38,507 bases of DNA from a virus: IMG/VR virus record IMGVR_UViG_3300008116_000268, positions 1-38,507 of that record; one strand, written 5' to 3'. The notes beneath the pieces were generated by a model. That model searched no databases and was not told the DNA's origin. It was given only the letters and a program-made list of their open reading frames with translations. Below, piece by piece: positions 32,283 through 37,537 of this stretch (its first letter is position 1; the number at the start of each line of letters is the position of its first letter). The translations under genes and the position numbers were made by a program.

Positions 32283-32636
32283 TTAACTACGTGATTCGTT
32301 ATCCGTATGCCATTGTCCATAGACGCAATGTAAAAATTCATGCCCTACAAACTCTGGTTCGTACTTTACCGAAGGCTTGACCATATGTATTGTACATGTA
32401 TCAAACGGCGGACGAAGCACGCTGAAAGCTGCGAGATCAGGCGCCTTAACGCCGTATGAGCTTGCAGCTTGTAATAACTCACGCTCTGAATTATATGTAA
32501 CGATGTTAATCTGTACCTGCTGCTTTTCATATTGAGGGGTTCCAAACCTGTATCCATCAGCGCCTGTTCTAGGGGCTGGTTCGCAGGATGAAAGCAGCAA
32601 TGCGGCAAATGTTAAACCTAGTACTTTCTTTAGCAT
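32283..32636 (-). CDS. Lipoprotein with HExxH zinc-protease-like motif
   Basis: The 117-residue protein has a signal peptide and lipobox (MLKKVLGLTFAALLLSSCEP; Cys18 lipidated). A mixed domain follows, then VGHEFLHCVYGQWHTDNESR at the C-terminus. HEFLH is the HExxH zinc motif. A third His lies seven residues after the second, one more than in metzincins, so the fold is uncertain. It would sit on the periplasmic side of a host membrane. A TATAAATA late promoter and SD AGGAGG precede it, so expression is probably late, perhaps for lysis or envelope change. Spanin function cannot be excluded but the motif argues for a protease. Confidence 0.78.
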   Translation of the reverse strand: MLKKVLGLTFAALLLSSCEPAPRTGADGYRFGTPQYEKQQVQINIVTYNSERELLQAASSYGVKAPDLAAFSVLRPPFDTCTIHMVKPSVKYEPEFVGHEFLHCVYGQWHTDNESRS

Positions 32637-32654
32637 AAGAGTGCCTCCTATGCC

Positions 32655-32662
32655 TATTTATA
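32655..32662 (-). promoter_or_regulatory. T4-type late promoter of the lipoprotein gene
   Basis: Minus strand TATAAATA, exact late octamer, directly after the CCA of tRNA-Leu(GAG). With the usual start some 6 bases downstream it leaves a short leader containing AGGAGG before the ATG at 32636. Geometry is good for a real late promoter. Confidence 0.6.
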
Positions 32663-32739
32663 TGGTGTCCATGATGGGACTCGAACCCATACTGTCTACC
32701 CCCTCAAGATAGTGACTCTACCAATTGGCCTACATGGAC
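32663..32739 (-). tRNA. tRNA-Leu(GAG) with short variable loop
   Basis: Acceptor GTCCATG/CATGGAC, A73, CCA. Anticodon arm CTATC-TTGAGGG-GGTAG gives GAG. T-arm ATGGG-TTCGAGT-CCCAT. Variable loop ACAGT as in tRNA-Leu(UAA), with the same GGCC...GAGTC D region. Confidence 0.9.
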
Positions 32740-32885
32740 GTATTTCTTTTTAGTAAAAGCGTACGCTGAGCTTTACAGTCCTGTGCGCGCTTATATGACT
32801 TATCATCGAATCTAGATCCATCAGGCCAACGAAGGCACCAACGGTCTCCAGATGCTTGATCAACTTGCAGATGATGTAGTATCAT
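32730..32885 (-). CDS. Unknown 51-residue protein ending inside a tRNA
   Basis: ATG 32885 overlaps the end of the upstream gene by 26 bases and gives MILHHLQVDQASGDRWCLRW, then PDGSRFDDKSYKRAQDCKAQ. The WCLRWPDGSRFDDKSYKRAQ block looks like a real folded core, but I know no family. The TAG stop is formed by U8-A9-G10 of tRNA-Leu(GAG), so ten bases of the tRNA are also coding. The Shine-Dalgarno is weak, so coupling with the upstream gene is likely. Confidence 0.62.
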   Translation of the reverse strand: MILHHLQVDQASGDRWCLRWPDGSRFDDKSYKRAQDCKAQRTLLLKRNTSM

Positions 32886-33486
32886 ATTGAATACCGAGCG
32901 ACTTATATAGCTCGAGAATCCAGTTATTTGAATCAGCGACGCGCTTCTTCTCTTTCTCAAGCTCTTCCTCGTAATGCTTGGCGTTCCACTCTACGCTCTT
33001 AACAGCGTCGTTGTAGAAGTCAATCGAGGTCTTAGAGATAGCAGTCTGCAGGCGTTCCAGGTCATACTTGGTGTCGCAATCAAAGCTAATCGAATCTACG
33101 ATCTGCTTAGTCATAAACTCCTTCAGACCCTGGTGCTCAGATGTAGGAGGATTCCAAGCGCCTACCTTAGCCATCATAGCGTTATACTTTTCACGCAGTG
33201 CGCTCTTATCTTCAATCGCCTTCTGAATACGCGCAATTTCCTTATCGCGCTCTTCCTCACCATACGCTTCTTTCTGCTCTTCAGTGAGAGACTGAAGATA
33301 GCCGTACTCAGCGAGTGCCTCAGGAAGCTTCTCTTCGTAATAGGATGACTCTTCGCGAAGCTTAGGTTTGTCAGAAGCTGGATCATCACGCTGCATAATG
33401 CATGCACCAAAAGCGCGTGCACAATTCAATGCGAAATCTTCGAACGACTGACCTTTTTCGATAGCGTGTGTATAACCGGTAGGCAT
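32860..33486 (-). CDS. Conserved phage coiled-coil protein, unknown function
   Basis: ATG 33486 gives 208 residues; the open frame extends further but through tRNA genes. MPTGYTHAIEKGQSFEDFAL and NCARAFGACIMQRDDP are the conserved opening of a family common in tailed phages with no known role. The rest is rich in Glu and Lys and largely helical (ERDKEIARIQKAIEDKSALR and HYEEELEKEKKRVADSNNWI), suggesting coiled coils. A weak SD (GGAA) precedes it. No membrane segment. Confidence 0.8.
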   Translation of the reverse strand: MPTGYTHAIEKGQSFEDFALNCARAFGACIMQRDDPASDKPKLREESSYYEEKLPEALAEYGYLQSLTEEQKEAYGEEERDKEIARIQKAIEDKSALREKYNAMMAKVGAWNPPTSEHQGLKEFMTKQIVDSISFDCDTKYDLERLQTAISKTSIDFYNDAVKSVEWNAKHYEEELEKEKKRVADSNNWILELYKSLGIQYDTTSSAS

Positions 33487-33500
33487 AATAAATTCCTTTA

Positions 33501-33575
33501 TGGTGCTCCTAAGAGGAATTGAACCTCTACTCCGTCCGTACCAAGGACGTGTGCTACCACTATCACTATAGGAGC
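33501..33575 (-). tRNA. tRNA-Thr(GGU)
   Basis: Acceptor GCTCCTA/TAGGAGC, A73, CCA. Anticodon arm CGTCC-TTGGTAC-GGACG gives GGT. T-arm AGAGG-TTCAATT-CCTCT. Variable loop GAGT. All features canonical. Confidence 0.93.
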
Positions 33576-33579
33576 TCAG

Positions 33580-33670
33580 TGGAGGAAAGCCGCGGTCTCG
33601 ATCCGCATACCTATTACTAGGCACCCTTGGTTTAGCAAACCAGGACAGTCACCCGACTGCTTGACTTTCC
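33580..33670 (-). tRNA. tRNA-Ser(GCU)
   Basis: Acceptor GGAAAGT/GCTTTCC, U73, CCA. D-arm CAGT-CGGGTG-ACTG. Anticodon loop TTGCTAA with GCT, stem of four pairs plus C-A. Variable arm with TGCCTA/TAGGTA. T-arm TGCGG-ATCGAGA-CCGCG: A at position 54 instead of T. U73 is unusual for Ser (normally G). Confidence 0.85.
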
Positions 33671-33675
33671 ATCAA

Positions 33676-33763
33676 TGGAGGAGAGCGGGGTTCCCGCCAC
33701 CCAGACCCTTTCGGGTCCCAACCGCTTTCCAGGCGGTGCCGAGACTCTCTCGGTTCACTCTCC
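33676..33763 (-). tRNA. tRNA-Ser(GGA), non-canonical T-loop
   Basis: Acceptor GGAGAGT/GCTCTCC, U73, CCA. D-arm CCGAG-AGAGT-CTCGG lacks the GG of normal D-loops. Anticodon arm ACCGC-CTGGAAA-GCGGT gives GGA. Variable arm GACCC-GAAA-GGGTC. The T-loop reads GGCGGGA, so the normal D-loop/T-loop elbow cannot form. Confidence 0.8.
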
Positions 33764-33772
33764 TTTAGCCCA

Positions 33773-34579
33773 TTAACGTCCTACGTTGACGATACCCTTG
33801 AAGTCGTACGGTACAACTACAGTGTTGACCTTACCAGCCTTAACACCTTCAGCGATATCCTGCAGAGCCATGGCAGCCATGTACTCAGTAGCACCGCGGT
33901 TAGCGTTCAGAGCAGCAATACGCTGCGCTTCCAGCTTAGCAGTCTGCACTTCAACTTCCTTACGCTTCTGTTCGTTCTGAGCCTGAACCAGAGCGTTAGC
34001 CGAGGCTACAATGTTTGCTGCGGGCTTAACCTGACGAACCAGAACCTGCGAGAGCGAGATTGCTCCATCGAGCTTCTCAGCAGCAAGCTGGTTGACGATT
34101 TCCTGACGAATCAGCTGTTCCATTTCAGCGCGATTATCAGCCATCTTAAGCGATTCATAACGACGAGCAACCTTGTAGGCAGCGTTACGACCGAGCTGAC
34201 GGATGTAGTTATACATCAGCAGCGTATCGCCTTCTTCCGTATCAGCGTGGAAGCCGCGGTTCTTTTCGATGTACAATTCAGCGACAGCGCCAGGATTGAT
34301 CGAGTAGATGACAGCCATATCGAAGTCAGCAACAGTCGAGTTGTCCGAAGCTAGAGGAGTCAAATCAGTAATATCGACCTGAACGTCCTTGGTAGGGAAG
34401 GTCAAAACATCACCGAAAATGGTCTGGTTAACCGAACCAGGCATCAGCTCAGTGGTCTCAATGGTCTTGTCGAAAGCACGACGAACACCGACTTCACCAG
34501 TTTCAATACGAGTACAAGCAGCAGTCGTGGCCATCAGACCAGCGAGAACGGCAACCTTAGCATAACGATTCATATTCAC
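33773..34579 (-). CDS. SPFH/prohibitin-like lipoprotein
   Basis: The 268-residue protein has a lipoprotein signal (MNMNRYAKVAVLAGLMATTA then AC|TR; Cys22). An SPFH (band 7/HflC-like) domain covers about 25-200: TGEVGVRRAFDKTIETTELM, DVLTFPTKDVQVDITDLTPL, VADFDMAVIYSINPGAVAEL, and ISLSQVLVRQVKPAANI. A long Ala/Glu/Gln helix (QAQNEQKRKEVEVQTAKLEA, 205-245) follows, as in prohibitins and HflK/C, which assemble into large membrane rings and control FtsH-type proteases. A phage copy could modulate host proteolysis or the envelope. It follows a small two-helix membrane protein by 8 bases, a likely partner. Confidence 0.88.
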   Translation of the reverse strand: MNMNRYAKVAVLAGLMATTAACTRIETGEVGVRRAFDKTIETTELMPGSVNQTIFGDVLTFPTKDVQVDITDLTPLASDNSTVADFDMAVIYSINPGAVAELYIEKNRGFHADTEEGDTLLMYNYIRQLGRNAAYKVARRYESLKMADNRAEMEQLIRQEIVNQLAAEKLDGAISLSQVLVRQVKPAANIVASANALVQAQNEQKRKEVEVQTAKLEAQRIAALNANRGATEYMAAMALQDIAEGVKAGKVNTVVVPYDFKGIVNVGR

Positions 34580-34587
34580 TTTTTCCT

Positions 34588-34764
34588 TTAGAACAAGATA
34601 ACGATTGCAGCGATAATGCTAACCACTACCACTGTTACTACCATAGTATAACCCAGAGATTTAATCAACTGGATTTTTTCACGCCCGGTTGCAGCAGTGA
34701 AGCCTTGAATACCGGCAAACACCAATCCAAACAGTACGAGAAACCCTAAAATCATTTTAGCCAT
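34588..34764 (-). CDS. Small two-helix membrane protein upstream of SPFH gene
   Basis: ATG 34764 (MAKMILGFLVLFGLVFAGIQ) has SD GGAG 8 bases upstream; a GTG three codons earlier is less likely. The 58-residue product has helix 1 at about 4-20, a polar loop (TAATGREKIQLIKSLG) and helix 2 at about 38-56 (MVVTVVVVSIIAAIVILF). I know no characterised family, but similar small proteins are frequent in phages. Close linkage to the SPFH gene suggests joint function at the membrane. Confidence 0.75.
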   Translation of the reverse strand: MAKMILGFLVLFGLVFAGIQGFTAATGREKIQLIKSLGYTMVVTVVVVSIIAAIVILF

Positions 34765-34783
34765 AATATACACTCCAAAAAAA

Positions 34784-34859
34784 TGGTGGACCCCGTGGGG
34801 TTCGAACCCACGACCTACAGGTTAAAAGCCCGTTGCTCTACCTACTGAGCTAGAGGTCC
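34784..34859 (-). tRNA. tRNA-Lys(UUU)
   Basis: Acceptor GGACCTC/GGGGTCC, A73, CCA. Anticodon arm ACGGG-CTTTTAA-CCTGT gives TTT. D-loop AGTAGGTA, T-arm GTGGG-TTCGAAC-CCCAC. Canonical throughout. Confidence 0.95.
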
Positions 34860-34866
34860 ATTGATA

Positions 34867-35064
34867 CTACAAATATATCGGGGTAAACTCGATATAATCA
34901 TATTTCCGTTTATTTTTGTCGATCTGCTTATAAAACTTCGGTGCTCTATCATTGGAGGGAAGGATGATGATAGGCGAAGATTTAAGCCGAATGGTGGATA
35001 GGTTATGTGACGTAACTAGGTTATTATTTTCATCATAAAAATTAACCCTAACATAGTTGCTCAT
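34867..35064 (-). CDS. Unknown 65-residue protein
   Basis: ATG 35064 with SD GAGGTG upstream gives MSNYVRVNFYDENNNLVTSH and a basic second half (KFYKQIDKNKRKYDYIEFTP). It ends with TAG, one of few amber stops in the window, seven bases before tRNA-Lys(UUU). No family recognised; it looks like a small beta-rich soluble protein. Confidence 0.65.
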   Translation of the reverse strand: MSNYVRVNFYDENNNLVTSHNLSTIRLKSSPIIILPSNDRAPKFYKQIDKNKRKYDYIEFTPIYL

Positions 35065-35123
35065 AATAATACACCTCAAAAATTATGGTACCAGTAGTTG
35101 GTAACGCTCCAACCAAACCAACC

Positions 35124-35348
35124 TTATGAGAGTCGGTCGAGCACTTGCTCTACTGGCGCAAGAGGATCAACGTTGAAGGACCGTTTTACAGACATTGTAA
35201 CAACCGGTTCATCATCCGAGATTATCTTATACTTAGTATATCCTGCAGTTAGATTCAACTGTTCAAGAGTATAATTAGCTACACGGCTATTCTTATAATG
35301 CCGGAGCTTTACTGTAGGGTAATCCAATTCTACGAGATAGTAGTTCAT
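35124..35348 (-). CDS. Unknown 74-residue protein
   Basis: MNYYLVELDYPTVKLRHYKN and LEQLNLTAGYTKYKIISDDE suggest a small alpha/beta domain; no family recognised. It is expressed from the promoter at 35375 through a short leader with AAGG three bases before ATG. The leader, AAGGCAATG start region and promoter are nearly the same as those of the gene at 35952, pointing to a duplicated expression cassette. Confidence 0.7.
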   Translation of the reverse strand: MNYYLVELDYPTVKLRHYKNSRVANYTLEQLNLTAGYTKYKIISDDEPVVTMSVKRSFNVDPLAPVEQVLDRLS

Positions 35349-35374
35349 TGCCTTACTTCCATTCCTTATACCTT

Positions 35375-35403
35375 CTTATAGGCTCAAAATGAAAATAAGG
35401 CAA
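35375..35403 (-). promoter_or_regulatory. Promoter of the 74-residue gene
   Basis: Minus strand TTGCCT (35403-35398), 17 bases, TATAAG (35380-35375). The spacer ends TTTTGAGCC as in the promoter at 36176. Member of the GTTGC promoter family, with a variant upstream part (AGTAGTTGCC). Confidence 0.78.
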
Positions 35404-35409
35404 CTACTA

Positions 35410-35625
35410 TTATTCCTTAACCTCGCGAGGAGCAATCTTATTGCCATCTACAGAAGCATCACTAAGATTAGCGCCGTCAGTTACAACTGCAGGTGCATCA
35501 GCAGCAGGGGCGTCGGTTGCAGGAGCTTCAGTAGCAGGAGCATCTACAGGAACTTCAGTTTCAGCCTGATTGCAAGCAGCGGTGAGAGCTGCAACAGCAA
35601 GAACCATATAAGTCTTAATATTCAT
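35410..35625 (-). CDS. Small Ala/Pro-rich lipoprotein
   Basis: The 71-residue product has a lipoprotein signal MNIKTYMVLAVAALTAACNQ (Cys18 as lipidation site). A low-complexity stretch of repeated A-P-A-T-(D/E) units (APATEAPATDAPAADAPAVV) and a short polar tail follow. Such proteins often form an extended linker from the membrane. By size, a lipobox and no second helix, it could be an outer-membrane spanin subunit, but no inner spanin is visible here. It could also act in superinfection exclusion. Confidence 0.72.
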   Translation of the reverse strand: MNIKTYMVLAVAALTAACNQAETEVPVDAPATEAPATDAPAADAPAVVTDGANLSDASVDGNKIAPREVKE

Positions 35626-35647
35626 ATTATACCTCGTTGTTGGAAAA

Positions 35648-35733
35648 TGGAGGAGGGTGATGGCATCGAACCATTAACCTTTCGGTTACTACAGTTTTCA
35701 AGACTGTGTGAGGAGCCAACCTCAGCACCCTCC
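35648..35733 (-). tRNA. tRNA-Ser(UGA)
   Basis: Acceptor GGAGGGT/ACCCTCC, U73, CCA. D-arm TGAGG-TTGGCT-CCTCA. Anticodon arm ACAGT-CTTGAAA-ACTGT gives TGA. Variable arm AACC-GAAA-GGTT. T-loop TTCGATG normal. Fourth Ser-type tRNA here, again with U73. Confidence 0.88.
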
Positions 35734-35786
35734 GTATAATAGGCTCTACCTATGTAGAATTAAGTCGCTTGATTGACACCTAAATT

Positions 35787-35861
35787 TGGTAGCCCGAACG
35801 GGTTTCGATCCCGCTTCTCCTGGTTGAGAACCAGACGTCCTAGCCACTAGACGACCGGGCC
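35787..35861 (-). tRNA. tRNA-Glu(CUC)
   Basis: Acceptor GGCCCGG/TCGGGCT (G1-U72), A73, CCA. D-stem GTCT/GGAC, anticodon arm TCTGG-TTCTCAA-CCAGG gives CTC. T-arm GCGGG-ATCGAAA-CCCGT, with A54. Confidence 0.9.
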
Positions 35862-35866
35862 AAAAA

Positions 35867-35942
35867 TGGTAGACCATGTAGGATTCGAACCTACGACCTA
35901 AGGATTAAGAGTCCCGCGCTCTACCAACTGAGCTAATGGTCC
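35867..35942 (-). tRNA. tRNA-Lys(CUU)
   Basis: Acceptor GGACCAT/ATGGTCT (G1-U72), A73, CCA. Anticodon arm CGGGA-CTCTTAA-TCCTT gives CTT. T-arm GTAGG-TTCGAAT-CCTAC. Complements tRNA-Lys(UUU). Confidence 0.94.
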
Positions 35943-35951
35943 ATTAAACTA

Positions 35952-36149
35952 TTAAATGTATCGATGATCGAAATCAGCGTAAGCAGCAAAACCAAGTACA
36001 CGACGATCAACGTAATAACGATCTCGGACAGACAATAGATCACGAGTGTAAGCACCCAAAGCATCTACAGCTTCTTGCTCAGAAGCGTACACGCCAAGAA
36101 GGTAATCACCTTCGTAATCCATCGAACCCATCAGTACAAAAACTTCCAT
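35952..36149 (-). CDS. Unknown 65-residue protein
   Basis: MEVFVLMGSMDYEGDYLLGV, then YASEQEAVDALGAYTRDLLS: the pattern 'V-x-G-x-Y-x-S-x-E-x-A' is typical of small phage or bacterial proteins with a beta-beta-alpha fold (DUF7336-like), without known function. It lies just after tRNA-Lys(CUU) in gene order and is transcribed from the promoter at 36176, with a GGAG...AAGGCAATG leader shared with the gene at 35124. Confidence 0.75.
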   Translation of the reverse strand: MEVFVLMGSMDYEGDYLLGVYASEQEAVDALGAYTRDLLSVRDRYYVDRRVLGFAAYADFDHRYI

Positions 36150-36175
36150 TGCCTTATCTCCTTTATTGATACCTT

Positions 36176-36204
36176 CTTATAGGCTCAAAATGGAAATAAG
36201 GCAA
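36176..36204 (-). promoter_or_regulatory. Promoter of the 65-residue gene
   Basis: Minus strand TTGCCT (36204-36199), 17 bases, TATAAG (36181-36176), preceded by AAAATAACTG. It differs from the promoter at 35375 by one base within the spacer. Confidence 0.8.
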
Positions 36205-36219
36205 CAGTTATTTTAAAAA

Positions 36220-36459
36220 TTAATCGAGGCCGAGAGCAGCCTTGTAGGTCTCAGTGAGCGCTTCTTCTTCCATGCGCGCATCACGAGTCTGCTTACGCAG
36301 CTTTACCATCTTACGCATAATCTTAACATCATAGCCAACAGCCTTAGCTTCAGCATACACATCCTTAATGTCGTCCGAGACGCCCTTCTTTTCTTCTTCG
36401 AGACGCTCAACGCGTTCAATCAGGAGGCGCAGACGATCATCAGTAGCTTCAACAGTCAT
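36220..36459 (-). CDS. gapR: GapR-like nucleoid-associated protein (DUF2312)
   Basis: The 79-residue protein carries the whole DUF2312 pattern: [20 protein letters not shown], then [29 protein letters not shown] and [14 protein letters not shown]. GapR is an essential alphaproteobacterial protein that clamps overtwisted DNA ahead of replication and transcription and stimulates topoisomerases. The two coiled-coil helices and basic C-terminal helix are intact, so the phage copy should bind DNA. It may act on the replicating phage genome or interfere with host GapR. The start overlaps the stop of the glycosyltransferase by one base (TAATG). Confidence 0.93.
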   Translation of the reverse strand: MTVEATDDRLRLLIERVERLEEEKKGVSDDIKDVYAEAKAVGYDVKIMRKMVKLRKQTRDARMEEEALTETYKAALGLD

Positions 36460-37130
36460 TATATAATCCTTTCACGGTATTGTTTGATTAAACGTTCATA
36501 GATAAAACCTTCGCGGCCTAGCAGCATATCGGAATGAAATTCCTTACAAGTAGCTGATGTAGGTGTATATGCGAAAGCATCAGAGATAACCCATATCTCG
36601 CCACCCTTGGCTTCTAGGGTATCACCAATCCAGTTATCACCGTAGTAGAACTCTAGCCCTTGTGGAATAGGTTCCCAATCACTACGATGAATGAAGAAGC
36701 ATGATCCCCAGTGATAAGCGTTATCACGAGCATCGTTCAGCTTCTGCACTTCCATAACACCTGTATTAATATGATCAGGGTTACGAAGATTACCTGCATG
36801 ATCGCGTTCATAGTTAAAGCCTACTAATCTCTTTGGCTGGCAAGCTTCATAGCCCTTCATAAACACCTTTAGATCGATAATAAGATCATCATTCATGATG
36901 CAAATCTTATCATTAGACGCGACAGCAACGCCAAAATTCCATGCAGCATTAACATAAATGTTGCGATCAAAATCGTAGCGCGCTACCTTCGGTATATCGA
37001 TAGTAGGTGTTTCGGCAACGTTATTATTGATTATAATGATCTCGGAAATAATATCCACTCTAGACATATAATTAAGCATGTCTATAAATGGTTCAAATTT
37101 CCACATCGTAGGAATAATAACGGAGAGCAT
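36459..37130 (-). CDS. GT2-like (GT-A fold) glycosyltransferase
   Basis: The 223-residue protein begins [20 protein letters not shown], the standard first strand of family 2 glycosyltransferases. It has [10 protein letters not shown] (about 28-37) and the acidic metal motif [11 protein letters not shown] (about 78) in place of Dx[21 protein letters not shown] with CFFIHRSDW and YYGDNWIGD (near 165) follow as acceptor-site motifs. It has no membrane helix. It could modify phage DNA, phage fibres or host surface glycans; the GT25 gene upstream suggests a small glycan-related module. It is coupled to the GapR gene downstream. Confidence 0.8.
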   Translation of the reverse strand: MLSVIIPTMWKFEPFIDMLNYMSRVDIISEIIIINNNVAETPTIDIPKVARYDFDRNIYVNAAWNFGVAVASNDKICIMNDDLIIDLKVFMKGYEACQPKRLVGFNYERDHAGNLRNPDHINTGVMEVQKLNDARDNAYHWGSCFFIHRSDWEPIPQGLEFYYGDNWIGDTLEAKGGEIWVISDAFAYTPTSATCKEFHSDMLLGREGFIYERLIKQYRERII

Positions 37131-37142
37131 AATACCTCAAAA

Positions 37143-37216
37143 TGGATGCCCCTCTAGGACTCGAACCTAGGTTGACGGATTCAAAGTCCGCTCTCTTACC
37201 ACTAGAGGAAGGGGCA
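37143..37216 (-). tRNA. tRNA-Gln(UUG)
   Basis: Acceptor TGCCCCT/AGGGGCA with the U1-A72 pair typical of Gln, U73, CCA. Anticodon arm GCGGA-CTTTGAA-TCCGT gives TTG. T-arm CTAGG-TTCGAGT-CCTAG. Confidence 0.93.
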
Positions 37217-37222
37217 ATGTAC

Positions 37223-37296
37223 TGGATCCTCGTGATGGATTCGAACCACCATTCGCTGAGTCAGAGTCAGATGTCCTGCCGTTAGACGAACGAGGA
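37223..37296 (-). tRNA. tRNA-Gln(CUG)
   Basis: Acceptor TCCTCGT/ACGAGGA (U1-A72), U73, CCA. Anticodon arm TCTGA-CTCTGAC-TCAGC (outer pair mismatched) gives CTG. T-arm GGTGG-TTCGAAT-CCATC. Confidence 0.92.
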
Positions 37297-37302
37297 ATGA
37301 AA

Positions 37303-37379
37303 TGGTGACCCCACCGGGTGTCGATCCCGGTTCTCAGCTGTGAAAGAGCTGGATTCTAGCCAACGTAAACTATGGGGCC
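37303..37379 (-). tRNA. tRNA-Glu(UUC)
   Basis: Acceptor GGCCCCA/TGGGGTC, A73, CCA. Anticodon arm CAGCT-CTTTCAC-AGCTG gives TTC. D-arm weak (GTTT with AGAA). T-arm CCGGG-ATCGACA-CCCGG, again with A54. The 82 bases after it hold nothing I can name. Confidence 0.9.
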
Positions 37380-37461
37380 ATAATGGCTGTAACGCAAGTA
37401 TGGGCCATTGACGAACAATGAAGCATTGGTTACAATTTAAACGGGACACGTACCATAAACT

Positions 37462-37536
37462 TGGAGCGGAGAACGGGGATCGAACCCGCGACCTTTTGGA
37501 TGGCAACCAAATGCTCTACCGCTGAGCTACCTCCGC
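37462..37536 (-). tRNA. tRNA-Gly(GCC)
   Basis: Acceptor GCGGAGG/TCTCCGC, U73 (normal for Gly), CCA. Anticodon arm TTTGG-TTGCCAT-CCAAA gives GCC. T-arm GCGGG-TTCGATC-CCCGT. It follows the stop of the GT25 fusion gene by one base. Confidence 0.95.
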
Positions 37537-37537
37537 A

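Noticed and set aside
35736-35741. TATTAT as -10 box for tRNA-Ser(UGA)
   Set aside because: It is two bases from the tRNA 5' end, so the start would lie inside the tRNA, and the -35 match is poor.
37380-37461. Possible tRNA remnant between tRNA-Glu(UUC) and tRNA-Gly
   Set aside because: No T-arm or anticodon arm could be found on either strand.
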